A DNA stretch of 64,000 nucleotides from Thalassia testudinum (GCA_037157565.1 JAZHRO010000003.1:67458501-67522500); one strand, 5' to 3'; shown: positions 9,257 through 21,406, numbered from the stretch's first letter. The notes: generated by a model not told the origin, from the sequence alone. A program made the numbers and translations.

Positions 9257-12057
9257 TGAAAACGTGCGGTTTTACCGGGTTTTGTTATAACGTTGTAGTA
9301 AGGCCGGTTATTGCCAACATTTCAAATATAAATTTTTTACTCGGAAAATGAAAGAGTTCCCGAGGTCGAACTCAGGGAGCAAGTCGTATTCTAGAGATAT
9401 ACATGTTTCTTTTACAAAATAAAGAGAGAGGGAAAGAATTTGTTGTGATGTTCTTCTTTCTTTCTGTTTCTTCAGATCTCCTTCTTCTTCTTCCTTGGTT
9501 TCTGCTATGGTGATAATCTTCTTCTGCAATGGTGATGCTCTTCTTCTTCTTCCTGCTGTTCCTGCGTTGGTGATGTTTTTCTTTCTTCAGAGCTCCTTGT
9601 TCTTCTTCTTCTTTGGTTTTCTGCCTTGACCTCTCTTCTTCTTCTTCTGTAATCGTGGTGACCCTTTCTCTTTCCCCTCTTTTTTATGGCTGCAGAGCTT
9701 CTGCCTTCAGCCACTAAGTCTTTCTTTCTTCTTCTTCTGCTTCGGCCGTTGCTCTTCCTTCTTCTTCAGCCTGCCTTCTTTCCTACTCTGGCTGCTGACT
9801 TTCCGTCGTCTGACCCGGTGCTTCGACGACTTAACTGAGCATTTGCTACAGTGCAGCTCCTTCTTCTTCGCCTGCACTTCTTCTTCTTTGGCCTGCACAC
9901 TTCAGAGTTTTTTTTTGTCAAGAGGCAAAACCTACTCTACCCCCCTCCCCCGCGTCTCTCTTTCTCTCTGAAATCACTCTTCGGAAGCTCTCCCAGAGCT
10001 ACCGGGTAATCGGGTTCGGGTCAGGCCTGGGTCCAGGCCCACCGGCGTGCGGTGGTGGGCGAGGAGTGCAGGTCGGTTTAATCGGGTCGGGCCAGGTCCG
10101 CGGAGCGTGGTCACGGACGAGGCCGGGTCGGGTGAGAGGGACCTCACCCCGTGGTCAGGAGGCAGACAGCATAAGGCACTTTTTGCCTTTATGCGTCCGC
10201 GCGCCTCCGAGAAGTTCCGAGGTGGGACTAAATGTCCCACCCCAATTGAGCGCCCGTCGCGGAGGGAGCAGTGGGCGATCGTGTCTTCACGCGCGACCTT
10301 CGCCCCATCTGCGAGCCTGGGACGTTTCGCTGAGACTCCCCGCGCAACCTGGGAGTCGAACCTGGGCGAAGGCGTGCCTGCACCTGCAGGTGAAGGAGCT
10401 CTGCCTGCTCAGTAATGGCGACGGCGGGCGAGTCACCTGGTCACAGAAGAACGGCCTCTCGGCCAAATCAGACAGGCGGGGGACCTTCGCCGTGGCACGG
10501 CGAAGGTGGTCAGGGGGTCTGCAGGGGGCGTGATGGAGCCAACAGGTCGTCCCAGGTCAAACTGTGAGCGAAGAAGTGGGTGTGTTCGGTGGATCTGCAG
10601 AGGGTGTTTGGTGGGAAGTGGAGGGGCGGAAGAGGATCAGGGTGAGGAGGCGGAGGTTCTGCGGTGGTTGGCGAGCCGTGTGGGTCGCTGAGGTGATGGG
10701 AGCGGCTCGCCGGAGGGTGGTCGGAGGCGGAGAGGGTGAGGGTGAACAGGAGCGGTCGAGGGTTTAATCAAATAAAAGACAGTGAGGAAAAGAAAGAGGG
10801 GGAGGTGGGGAGGAGTTCTGACCTAGCTATGGAGACGAAAGGGGCCGAGACAGGGCGATAGTCGTATCGACTGTCGCCGGAGAAGAAGATGCCCAGGGGA
10901 AGGGGCGGCGGCGAGCAGAGGGCTGGAGAGGCGCCAGCTGGGTGCGGCGTGGCGCGGGAAGAGCAGGGGAGGAAGTCTCTGCTGCTGGTATTGCGGCAGA
11001 GCGAAGAGGTGGAGGGGGAGGAAGCCGCCGGAGCTGGTGAGCGTCTGCCGGAGGAAGAAGAGAAGAAAGCTGGGGGTTTTCTCCGTCAGATCCAGGCTGC
11101 CCTGGTCGGTGGAGCAGCGGGGGGTATTTATAGGGATGAAACAGGGAGGAAGGCGGAGGGAGACGACGTGTCTCCCTCGCCGGAGAATGGTCGGAACACG
11201 AACCCATACCGTCCGTGCGTTCGCACGGCCGGTATGGGGGGCTACTATGACCAGGGGGGTGCTCCTGCGACGGCTGACGACGCAGGGCACCCCCGGTTTA
11301 CTTGCCAGGTCCCCTACCTCACCCTGCGCGGCGCCATGCTCCGCGCAAGGTCGCCGGAGCATGGTGCTGGCAGGGTTTTGCAGGAGGGACCTGATTGCAA
11401 AGAACGAAGGAGAGTTAGGGGCTAAAATGCGAGGGTTCAAAAGTTGAGGGCCAAAGAGTAAATATATGAGGACCAAAGTGTAAAGTCGGTCAAGGAGGTT
11501 TCTTCTTAGGCTCAAGTTTTTATACATGACTAATTAGGACCCAAGGAATCTGATGGTGAATTTCATTTTCATATTAAACCTTGTTTGACCGGTCAATTTG
11601 CGTAAAGACCCAAATTAAGTTATTAATTGGGCATGGTTCTCAATGTAGGTCAAAATGGGTTCTAAAGGCCAAATTGAAGGTTCTAAACCCTAGAGATTAT
11701 TTTTCTATGAATTTTAGAGGGTTTATTCTATTTTTACTTTGCCTCGAACCTTGTGAATTGAAGTGGGTTGTTTTAGGGTTACAGATTATCATTTGGTTCC
11801 TTGGAAGTGCTGTAGCCCTTGCTAGATCATCTCATCCCACTTTTATTCTTATTAAGCTGTTTTGACCTGTGTTTGGGCCCAGAATTACCCTGTATGCAGA
11901 TTATACTGGTAAAATTGCACTTTTACCCCTTATGACTGGTTTTCTTCTCAAACTCAGAATTCTCTGAGTTATGCCTTTCCTTGAGATATGTAGGAGCTTT
12001 TATCCTTTGTATTGGGTCAAAATGAGCTAGTTATGGCTCATGATGAGGTTCTCATCA
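9257..12057 (-). repeat. 5' LTR of element A (family alpha)
   Basis: 2801 bp, near-identical to 1957-4757. TATA box at 11125-11133, hairpin I at 11204-11237, hairpin II at 10483-10507, all in the same relative positions. Transcription should start to the left of the TATA box and read through the PBS. Confidence 0.95.
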
Positions 12058-12062
12058 GATAA
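12058..12062. repeat. Right target site duplication of element A (GATAA)
   Basis: Partner of 1952-1956. It falls inside a codon of the element B ORF. Confidence 0.92.
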
Positions 12063-13666
12063 TCAGTGGTTGATGCAGGAACCCTACAGGGGTGATCAGA
12101 GAATGATAGAGCATGGTATGTAGTCTGATCAATGTTCGGAACCCGATGTGGAAATGCAATTGGCTCGGTGAGAGGTGAATCTGAATAGAAATTGACTCCG
12201 GTTGCGGGTCGGGGTTTGGAAGAGGTTTTGATCCGTTCTGTGTGTGCGGATGAGGTGGCCATTGTGTACGAGGGCTCTTCTAGAAACAGATGATAGGTGA
12301 TTTTCTGTAGAGAGTCCTCTGGGTAACTATCAAATGCCGGAAGAGTGTTTGTAGGATGAAAGGAATCGGATTCGAGAAAAAATTTGGATTCTTGGTTGCA
12401 ATTACTCTTGGCATTTTCTGTTTTTGGTTCCTGAGGATCGAAAAGGAATGATTCTGTGTTATCGGTGATCTCGGGAATCAGGACCTCAGAGTCGGAGTTA
12501 GAGTCATGAGAACTGAGGTTGTAGATAGGCCTGGCGTGTTCAGGAAGGGGAATCTCTCCACAATTATAGTCAGATTTGAAATTGTCGGAGAGTTGGCGAA
12601 AATGAGATTCATGATCATGAATTCCACCACAGCAAAAATCATCAAATGTGGAATCAGCAGCCTGACTGGGTTCTAGCCTATATGTCAATTCTGGGCTCAA
12701 AAAGGTGTTCTGTTCAAGCTCGAAGCTGGTAGGATAGACCCCATTAAAACCTTGCTCATCCAACTCCTCAGTTTCTGTATCATAAATTGGCATGTTTTCT
12801 GAAAAATCGATCAGATTTCCCGAGGATGTTGGAGAGGGATATTCATCAAATAGAGGCCCGGAATCATATTCTGTAAAAATTTGATTTTTCTCATAAGGGG
12901 CCTCATAATCTTCCCAATAAGTTTCAGATCTAGGTTCTAGGCTTAGGATGTGGGTAGAATTATTAGAACCTAAGTCCGAATAACCTTCGAGAGCCACCTT
13001 ATCAAAATAAGGGGCGGAATTTATACCCTTAGAAGGTTCAGTTCTGATCTCATTATTGCAGGAGTTTTGAAATTCTAGGCTTGACAATTCATGGTCTAAG
13101 TTTGGCTCATCATTGTGTTCTCCTGCAATATCCCAACCTAATTCAACATTGTCTTCTATCTGGGTTGGGATTTTACAACCACTTTGTGCCTCAATCCCGA
13201 GATCTGGGAAACTGGATTGTTCCTTAATATTGTTCCAAGATGGTTCACCCTCTGTTTCTGGTATATACGGGTATTTCTGGTTGATAATTTGTTCTACTGA
13301 TTTCATCATTTCTACCCGTTTCATAAGGGCATCTTGGTGTTGTTCCCAAAGTACAGGATTTGTCAAGCATTGAAGGTATTCAGATTGGTGTAATTTTTCC
13401 ATCTCAATGTATCCTGTCATGAGCATATCTCGGGTTGATCCTTTTGAAATTTCAGTCAATAGAATTTGGGCACAATTTATGATGAAAGCTGTGGTTGTTG
13501 GGACATCAACCTGAATGTTTTCTACTGGTGTTGAGGGTTTGATTTCATAGATTTCAAGGGCATCCTCAATCATCTTATCTTTCATGGATCTCAGATATTC
13601 AGGTTCTTTGAATGGTAGTCTTGCTAGGTAATTAGGCTGCATAATTGGATCAGGTGGTGGAATCAA
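12058..13666 (-). CDS. N-terminal 536 codons of the element B orphan ORF, disrupted by element A
   Basis: Homologous to the element A ORF but without its premature stop. The frame is open from ATG 13666 to the insertion point, then runs a few codons into element A's LTR before stopping at 12038. Conserved features: the helical N-terminal part, the acidic Ser-rich centre and a CCGG cysteine pair. Differences from A are substitutions and in-frame indels only (extra ESH near the CCGG site, shorter DS run, two-residue difference near residue 40). With 1951-1677 restored as a reading frame the product would be 627 residues. No known domain recognised; function unknown. Confidence 0.72.
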
Positions 13667-14735
13667 GATATAGAACCAAAGTTTGAATCAAGATGGAAGA
13701 AGGGGATTTTGTTCAGAATCAGAGGAAAGAGGGGCTATGTGAATGATTTCTGCAAAAACAAAGGAGCCGAGGCTTAGCCTCGGGGAGAGTGAATTTCTAT
13801 AGGAGGTTTCAAGGACCTCCTGAAAAATACTGAAGGGCTGGATGAGATAAGCAGGTGCTGGACCCAATCAAGACACCCAAAAATTGTTGGGTGACTATAG
13901 AGGTTCGGGGCAGATGGACCCCTTGATCAGAAAGATCGTCCACCTGAGAATTACCTGGGCAGCCAGAGAGGGAGAGTCCCGCGAAGACCCCTACACGGTA
14001 GAGCGTCCCCACGGGTTACGGGGTTTCCCCCACCCGACCTCTCTTGTCACTGCGGTTCCAGGTAGACCAGAATGGGGATCTTGACCTCTTAAGTCTACCA
14101 ATTTTAAGATCAAGGTGCTTAAGGTTTTCACTTGAACTTTAGTCTTTTAAGTGCAAAGAGTGACCTAATTTAAGGTTGGTTGACCCAAAGGGGTCAACTT
14201 TACCTCTTGTTTTCTTTGAGAGCTTTTTGGGTCCTTTCTTTTAGGGTCCAAGTGTTTAAAGAGAGAGCCAATTGTTTTAGGTTTTCTTTGAATAGGTATT
14301 TTCAATCAATGGTTTAGGCACACTTCTTTTGGATTTTCTCTATTCTTGATTTAAGTAGTGTGTCTCTAAAACCCTAATGTTGAATCTTATGTTGGCTCTA
14401 CTTGGTCCAGTTAGTTCTTTGTTGGGTAATTAGGGCTCAAGCAAGAATGTGTTAGCCCTTAAATACCCTTAATAGTGTGCAGGACTAATGAGTTGAAAAC
14501 ATGCAACTCTTTATGGTTACTAAGTATGGAAGACAGGTTAGCCCTATATTGCTTGTTCTTTTCTTTTCTTCCTCTTTAGAGTTTAGGGGTTAATAGTGAG
14601 AGGAAAAATTTACCTGTCTTCGGAGTGGTTGTCGTGTGGTTGCTTGTCTTCTTGAGTTCCTGTAGCTGCACAAAAGAGAGGAGATTATCATAAATTAAAA
14701 GAAACAGGAATGTTTACCTCTAGAATAGCCGTTGC
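13667..14735 (-). other. Untranslated leader of element B
   Basis: Co-linear with the element A leader, with scattered small indels between about 14100 and 14400. The hairpin CCGAGGC/GCCTCGG is conserved at 13767-13783. No supported gene. Confidence 0.6.
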
Positions 14736-14753
14736 TCCCCGGCAACGGCGCCA
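14736..14753 (-). other. Primer-binding site of element B (tRNA-Asp)
   Basis: TCCCCGGCAACGGCGCCA on the plus strand, a perfect 18-nt match to the plant tRNA-Asp 3' end including CCA, three bases from the LTR. Confidence 0.93.
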
Positions 14754-15969
14754 AAATGAAACGTCGGTTTTGTATTTGTTATAACGTTGTAGTAAAGCCG
14801 GTTATTACCAACATTTCAAATATAAATTTTTTTACTCGGAAAATGAAAGAGTTCCCGAGGTCGAACTCAGGGAGCAAGTCGTATTCTAGAGATATACATG
14901 TTTCTTTTACAAAATAAAGAGAGAGGGAAAGAATTTGTTGTGATGTTCTTCTTTCTTTTTCTTCAGATCTCCTTCTTCTTCTTTGTTCTGCAGAGGTGAT
15001 GTTCCTCTTCAGATCTCCTTCTTCTTCTTCCTTGGTTTCTGTCTTGGCCTCTCTTCTTCTTTTTCTGCAGTCTCTTCTGTGAATGTTTCTTCTTCCTTTC
15101 TTTCTTCAGATCTCCTTCTTCTTCTTCCTTATGGCTGCAGAGCTTCTACCTTCAGCTACTAAGTCTTCCTTTCTTCTTTTCTGCTTTGGCCGTTGCTCTT
15201 CTTTTCTTTCTTTCTTCAGCCTGCCTTCTTTCCTGCTCTGGCTGCTGACCTTCCGTCGTCTGACCCGGTGCTTCGACGACTTAACTATGCATTTGCTACA
15301 GTGCAGCTCCTTCTTCTTCGCCTGCACTTCTTCATCCGCAGGTCTTCTTCTTCGCCTGCACACTTCAGAGTTTCTCGTCAGAAGCAAAACCTACTCTACC
15401 CTCCCCCCCCCCGCGTCTCTCTTTCTCTCTGAAACCACTCTAGGGAAAGCTCTCCCAGAGCTACCGGGTAACCAGGTTCGGATCAGGCCCGGGTCCAGGC
15501 CCACCGGCGTGCGTGGTGGGCGAGGAGTGCAGGTCAGTCGAGTCGGGTCGGGTCGGTTCGGGTCAGGTCCGCGGGGCGTGAGCGCGGACGAGACCGGGTA
15601 ACCGGGCGGGTGAAGGGGACCTCACCCCGTGTACTGAGGCAGTAAGGCTACTGCACTTTTGCATCTTATGTCGCTGCGGCTCTTCAGGCGTTTCCGAGGT
15701 GGGACTAAACGGCCCACCTCAATTGCGCGCCCGCAGCGGGGAATTCAGCAGGAGATGGCAGCGTCACGCGGAGTTTTCTTCCTCGGCTGCGAACCTGGTG
15801 TTTTGCCAAAACTCCTCGCAAGGCCTGGGAGTGAATCTGGGCTTGGCGCTGAGCGTGGCGCGCCAGTAGCTGCAGGCGGAAGCAGGTCCTCCTGTGCGTC
15901 AATGGCGGCGGAGGTCGGGTGGCCTGTCCACAAGAAAATGACCTCTCGGCCTAATCAGAGAGTGCCAGG

Positions 15970-15994
15970 AGCTTCGCCAGGGTGCGGCGAAGCT
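15970..15994. repeat. LTR hairpin II variant with paired base change
   Basis: Arms AGCTTCGCC/GGCGAAGCT. Relative to the A LTRs the second arm position changed from C-G to G-C on both sides, keeping the stem. Confidence 0.75.
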
Positions 15995-16610
15995 CGTGTG
16001 GGTGGTGGCGAGGCGCGGGGCGGCGTGCGAGGGCTGCCCTAGGTCGGACTGTGGGTCGGAGGATGGGTCTGTTCGGTGGAGTTGCAGAGGGTGATGTGGG
16101 GGAAGTGGTAGGGCGAAAATTGATCAGGGTGAGGAGGCGGAGGTCCTGCGGTGGTTGGCGAGCCGTGTGGGTCGCTGAGATGATGGGAGCGGCTCGCCGA
16201 AGGGTGGTTGGAGACGAAGGGGGTGAAGGTGGTCAGGGTCGGTCAAGGGCTTAATTGACTAAATTGAAAGCGGGGAAAGAAAGAGGAGGAGAAGGGGAGT
16301 AGCTCTAGCTTACTTGCAGGGACGAAAGGGGAGGAACAGGGCGACAGTCCTATCGACTGTCGCCGGAGAAGACGATGCCCAGTGGGGGGAGGACGGCGGT
16401 GACGACGGGGCAGAGGCAGCGCGCGCCGGTATTGCGTGACGCGGGAAGAGCAGGGGGAGAAGTCTCTGCTGCTGGTATTGCGGCAGGGCGAAGAGGAGGA
16501 GGAGGAAGAACCGCCGGAGCTGGTGGGCGTCTGCCGGAGTGAGAAGAGAGGAAAGTTGGGGGTTTTCTCCGTCAGATCCAGGCTGCCCCGGTCGGTGGAG
16601 CAGCGGGGGG

Positions 16611-16724
16611 TATTTATAGGGAGCAAACAGGGAGGAAGGCGGAGGGAGACGACGTGTCTCCCTCGCCGGAGGATGGCCGGAAGCAAGAACCCATACCGTC
16701 CGTGCGTTCGCACGGCCGGTATGG
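16611..16724 (-). promoter_or_regulatory. TATA box (16611-16619) and U3 hairpin I (16691-16724) of LTR B
   Basis: Same spacing, about 70 bp, as in the A LTRs. Confidence 0.7.
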
Positions 16725-17543
16725 TGGGTTATAACGACCAGGGGGGTGTCCCTGCGACGGCTGACGACGCAGGGCACCCCCGGTTTACTTGCCAGGTCCC
16801 CCACCTCACCCTGCGCGGCGCCATGCTCCGCGCAAGGTCGCCGGAGCATGGTGCTGGCAGGTTTTTCAGGAGGGACCTGATTGCAAAGAATGAAGGAGAA
16901 TTAGGGGCCAAAATGCGAGGGTTCAAAAGTTGAGGGCCAAAGAGTAAATATATGAGGACCAAAGTGTAAAGTCGGTCAAGGAGGTTTCTTCTTAGGCTCA
17001 AGTTTTTATACATGACTGATTAGGACCTAAGGAATCTGATGGTGAATTTCATTTTCATATTAAACCTTGTTTGACCGGTCAATTTGCGCAAAAACCCAAA
17101 TTAAGTTATTAATTGGGCATGGTTCTCAATGTAGGTCAAAATGGGTTCTAAAGGCCAAATTGAAGGTTCTAAACCCTAGAGATTATTTTTCTATGAATTT
17201 TAGAGGGTTTATTCTATTTTTACTCTGCCTCGAACCTTGTGAATTGAAGTGGGTTGTTTTAGGGTTACAGATTATCATTTGGTTTCTTGGAAGTGCTGTA
17301 GCCCTTACTAGATCGTCTCATCCCACTTTTATTCTTATTAAGTTGCTTTGACCTATGTTTGGGCCCTGAATTACCCTGTATGCAGATTATACTGGTAAAA
17401 TTGCACTTTTACCCCTTATGACTTGTTTTCTTCTCAAACTCAGAATTCTCTGAGTTAATCCTTTCCTTGAGATATGTAGGAGCTTTTATCCTTTGTATTA
17501 GGTCAAAATGAGCTAGTTATGGCTCATGATGAGGTTCTCATCA

Positions 17544-18540
17544 CCAACCTTTTCAGCATTTGTGCCAATCAGGTCATTTGACAATGTGCCCTTAATTCTG
17601 AAATTCATGATATTTTGACACATTATCACTTAATCCTATTTTAGAGGTTGAAATTTTTTATGTTTGGGGCATCAACTTCATTGGACCGTTCATCATCTCT
17701 GGTGGGTATTTATATATACTAGTCGCAATCGACTATGTTTCGAAGTGGATAGAAGCAATACCAACCCACACTAGTGATCACCGTGTGGTTGTCGAGTTTC
17801 TTAAGAAAAAAAATTTCTCAAGATTCGACATTCCAAAAGCCATTATCAGTGACGGAGGCTTACATTTCACTCATTCACAATTCCGTCACCTTCTTTCTAA
17901 ATATGGGGTTAATTATAAAATTTTCACACCATATCACCCCCAAACAAATGACTAGGTAGAAGTTTCTAACCGAAAAATTAAAAATATTTTACAAAAGAAG
18001 GTTAGGCCCGACCGTAAAGATTGGTCCACCAAATTGGATGATGCTTTATGGGCTTACCGTACCACTTTTAAAACCCCGCTCGGCATGTCTCCCTTCCATC
18101 TGATTTTTGGGAAGGCATGTCATCTCCCGGTAGAACTAAAACATAGGGCTTTTTGGGCAATAAAATAATTAAACATGGATTTATCTAATGCTAGTATCCA
18201 TCGAAAACTACATTTAATTGAATTGGAGGAATTACATAATTTTTCCTATGAAAATGCGAGGATTTATAAAGACCGAATAAAGAAATTTCATGATAAATAC
18301 ATTGTTCGGAAACACTTTCACGTTAATCAACTTGTTTGGCTTTTTGATGCTAGATTACGTCTTTTTCCTAGCAAACTAAAATCCAAATGGACCAACCCCT
18401 TTATTGTCCACAAAACTTATCTGTTCGACATTGTTGATTTTTTTATCCTAAATCTAATATGACATTTCAAGTCAACGGCCAACATTTAAAGCCCTTTTTT
18501 GATCATATCCCGAATCTTCCTTCTGAATCCTTCGATTTCA
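17544..18540 (+). pseudogene. Element C: degenerate Ty3/gypsy (Athila/Tat-type) integrase
   Basis: Plus-strand translation shows a decayed zinc-binding region. The catalytic core follows: WGINF replaces WGIDF so the first Asp is lost, SDGGLHF keeps the second Asp, and a stop interrupts the segment before the third acidic residue. Then come [18 protein letters not shown] and [11 protein letters not shown] further stop lies at about 18167, and a C-terminal part (FQVNGQHLKPFF) is in another frame near 18460-18500. Element B is inserted upstream, so the rest of pol lies outside the window. Not functional. Confidence 0.88.
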
Positions 18541-19400
18541 CTAAACCAACCACCTTTGATCACTAATGCTAACTACGCCTGGCTGAATGGCGTAAAAGAT
18601 AGTACTGGATGGGAGGTAATCCACCATTTTTCCTACTTTCCTTTTTCCTTTCTTTTTCCAGGTTTTGACCATCTTGAACCTGACCGCTCTTCATTAAGGT
18701 GATCCCTTTTCCCTGCTAATGCATGAGGACATTGCATATCTTAAGCATGGGGGGGTGTTTTTAAAATTTGACGATCGCTTTACGATTTTCAAAACCTAAA
18801 AACATGCATTTTTCTTTAGTTAATTTATTTTCCTTCTTGCATACCCAAAAAAATAAAAATGTTGAAAACCTTTTGAGGAAAAATTTTGAAATTGGGACTA
18901 AAATTGAAAAACCCACTTTTGGTACAATGGGATTTAATCCTTAACAAACTAGGGACAAGGATGTGGATCTGATCATTAGAATTTCAGGGTCTACTTTCAG
19001 ACTAAATCAGATATCCTTCTCAACAATTCCACCTGAACTCATGATAGTTCAGGTGACTTGATCCTCTTTTGTAATATGGAAAGTATCTGGATTAGTTTCT
19101 GATTCAAAAACTTGCATTTCCTGTGGAACTTCCTGTGTCAAATTTCACACACAAGCCAACACTTAAAAACAACTAAAAATTAGAAAAACTCCATTGCTTG
19201 GACTTAGCAAAACTCTGAAGCAGATCATTTGTTTGAGTTCCCATCGCCGAGAAGGAGGAGAATGCCTCCATTCAGGATGCGATGTCAACATGTTACTGCC
19301 TCAACGCTGCTCCATATCTATATTTCATATCTTTAGATGGAGCAATAATGCTCATTTTAGTAGCTCAGCAATAAAGCTGCTGGAGGACGTGCAGCCACGG
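18541..19400 (+). other. 3' region of element C
   Basis: From GGCTGAATGGCGTAAAAGAT near 18572 onward this matches 54478-55260 of element I, including the upstream polypurine block (18722-18757) and AACTCATGATAGTTCAGGTG. The match fades near 19375. The expected 3' LTR is missing, so C is truncated. It shows that C and I are one lineage. Confidence 0.75.
18722..18757 (+). other. Polypurine block of element C
   Basis: GAGGACATTGCATATC followed by TTAAGCATGGGGGGGTG, matching 54618-54654 and, in reverse orientation, 1411-1447 and 6023-6060. Confidence 0.6.
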
Positions 19401-19820
19401 GCGTGGTGCTGCAGCTTCAGCTATTGCATTGGTCGGTAGTGCCTACATGTGGAGCGGGAGGCGTAGCACGCACTGTGCGTGGGCGATGCTGCTACTAGTG
19501 ATGTATGCAGCAAGCACGCAGGTGCACGCGTGTTGCTGTAGTTGCAGCTGCTGCGTGAGCTGGGCGGCGACGAGTGAAGTTGGGTTTGTTTTTGAGGTGG
19601 AGGAGAAACGGAGGAGAAAGTGGTGGGGGATGTGGAGTTGGTGGTCAGGCAGTTGCACGGTGAGTTTGTAGTGTAGAGCTCTACGATGGCAGTGCAGGCT
19701 ATCACCCCGCACACCCACGGTGGCGAAGCTCCACTGCGGTTGACCGGTGGTGGTGAGTGGATGAGAACATGTTCTCTGCACAGTGAGGAGTGGGGATGGA
19801 GGCCACTTCTAAGTGGCAGC
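19401..19820. other. Unclassified flank between element C and solo LTR
   Basis: GC-rich sequence with many short TGC/GCA runs (for example about 19490-19560). Overlapping open frames occur on both strands but none resembles a known protein. Nothing further supported. Confidence 0.4.
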
Positions 19821-20645
19821 TGATGAGAGCCTCATCATGAGCCATAACTAGCTCATTTTGACCCAATAAAGAAGATAAAAGCTCCTACATAACCTAGAAG
19901 AAGGATTAACTGAAGGAACAAGTGCTCTGAGAAGAAAACATGAAATAAAGGTTAAAACTGCAATTTTACCATTGCAGTACATAAACGGTATTTCTCAGAA
20001 GCAAAACATAGGTTAAATGGTCCAAATAAGATAAAAAGAGGGTTGAGTTAATCAGAAATGGGTTTATGTGCAATCTAAGAATTAAATGACACTTGGTAAC
20101 CCTAAAACAGACCCGCTTAAATTAACAAGGTTCCGATCAGGATAAAAATCGAGTAAACCCTATAAAAATCATGTAAAAACATCCTCTAGGGTTTAGAACA
20201 CTTAATTTGGCCTTTGGAACCTAGTCTGACCTAGATTGGGGTCCTAGCTCCTCAATTAACCAAATTTGGGTTTTTACACAAAATGTCCACTCAAACGAGG
20301 TCAAACCTGAAATCCAACTTCGCCATTGGATTCCTTAGGTCCAAATTAGGTTTATACCAAAATTTGGACCTAAGGGGAGGTCATCTTGACCTACTTTGCA
20401 ATTTATTACACCCAAATCATAAATAGGTCCCTATCTTTTGAATATCCTTGCAAAGAGCCCCCCAAGTTCTTCGCCCCCTTTGCAATCCGGTCCTGCCGCC
20501 ATTGTTAGGGCAGAACCGAGCTCCGACGAGGTTCAGAGAGGGATTGCTCTCTAATCCCTCAGAGATTCCCTCCCAGAAATGGAAGGGGGATTCTCTGAGG
20601 AATTCCCTTCCTTCCAAAGCCAATTACAATCACTGGTGTGAACCT

Positions 20646-20673
20646 AATCTCTCGTGCGAACGCACGAGAGATT
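20646..20673. repeat. U3 hairpin I of the solo LTR
   Basis: Perfect 13-bp arms AATCTCTCGTGCG/CGCACGAGAGATT with an AA loop, about 85 bp before the TATA box. The outer arm is unrelated to that in A and B. Confidence 0.85.
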
Positions 20674-20757
20674 TGGGTATCCACTTTCCTTCCAAATCCG
20701 GCGAGCCGGCAGACCTAATTACACGCTCTCCACACGCTGATAGGAGCGGCCAGCACC

Positions 20758-20764
20758 TATAAAA
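20758..20764 (+). promoter_or_regulatory. TATA box of the solo LTR
   Basis: TATAAAA in LTR orientation, followed by a pyrimidine-rich stretch. Confidence 0.65.
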
Positions 20765-21381
20765 CACCCCCTAGACCCTGCCGCAGGAGGCAAGCTTGAT
20801 TTTGACGGAGATCCCCTCCAAATTCCCTCTCTCCCTTCTCCAGCCAAATGACCCGCAATCTCCGGCGACCTCCTCCCCTCCTTCTCATCGCTCTGCTGCC
20901 ATACCAGCAGCAGAGTCCTCTCCACCTCTTCCTCTCGCGTCGCGCTGTACCCCGCGTGACTGCTCCTGACCTCATCTTCGTCGCCACTTCCTCCCTCAGG
21001 GTCTTTCTTCCCCGACGACGGCAGTTACGAGCCGTCCTCTCCACCGCCTCCCTTCCTTCCAGACAACCCCAGATACATTTTCCATCCTCTCCTCTCTCTT
21101 TTCCCCGTACTATTTTACTCGATTACCCCTCGACAGTACCTAACCACCTCCATTGTTCTCGCCTCCGACCACCCTCCGGCGAGCTGCCCACACCACTCCG
21201 CCCCTCCACACGGCTCGCCAACCCCCTCGTGAGCTTCGCCTCACCACCAGGAACCCATTCCACCCCATCACTACCATTCCAGACCTCCACAAGCACCCCC
21301 CGACCAACCCACCATCTCCGGTCACAGGTTGACCTAGGCACGCACGCCTAGGCCGACCAGCAACCTGCAGCATCGCCCACC

Positions 21382-21406
21382 ACCTTCGCCGTGCTACGGC
21401 GAAGGT
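21382..21406. repeat. LTR hairpin II of the solo LTR
   Basis: Arms identical to 3183-3207 (ACCTTCGCCG/CGGCGAAGGT) but loop TGCTA in place of TGGCA, inside an otherwise diverged LTR. Confidence 0.75.

Larger units (their letters stand above)
1957..12057 (-). mobile_element. Element A: complete young non-autonomous LTR retrotransposon nested in B
   Basis: The two LTRs are each 2801 bp (1957-4757 and 9257-12057), begin TG and end CA, and differ at only about 11 positions by eye (about 0.4%), so insertion is recent. PPT, PBS and 5-bp TSD are all present. The 4.5-kb interior has one long minus-strand ORF of unknown function and no gag-pol. It is inserted in the homologous ORF of a sibling element. 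Confidence 0.95.
1..17543 (-). mobile_element. Element B: non-autonomous Ty3/gypsy-type LTR retrotransposon, interrupted by element A
   Basis: Minus-strand element read from right to left: 5' LTR 14757-17543, PBS 14736-14753, leader, one long ORF, 3' region, PPT 117-132, and the last 116 bases of the 3' LTR at the window edge. The internal sequence is split at 1956/12058 by element A. No gag, protease, RT, RNase H or integrase is visible, so movement would need proteins supplied in trans. The right flank is a gypsy integrase (element C), so B is itself nested. The left flank is outside the window, so its TSD (right copy would be CCAAC at 17544) cannot be tested. Confidence 0.88.
14757..17543 (-). 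repeat. 5' LTR of element B (family alpha)
   Basis: 2787 bp, TG to CA. It is clearly diverged from the A LTRs in the middle third (about 14970-16060) but conserved at the ends. TATA box 16611-16619, hairpin I 16691-16724 and hairpin II variant 15970-15994. Its own left partner is mostly outside the window, so its age cannot be read here. Confidence 0.93.

Noticed and set aside
19429..19781. Host gene exon between element C and the solo LTR
   Set aside because: Open frames on both strands come from TGC/GCA-rich sequence. No splice signals, domain or start context.
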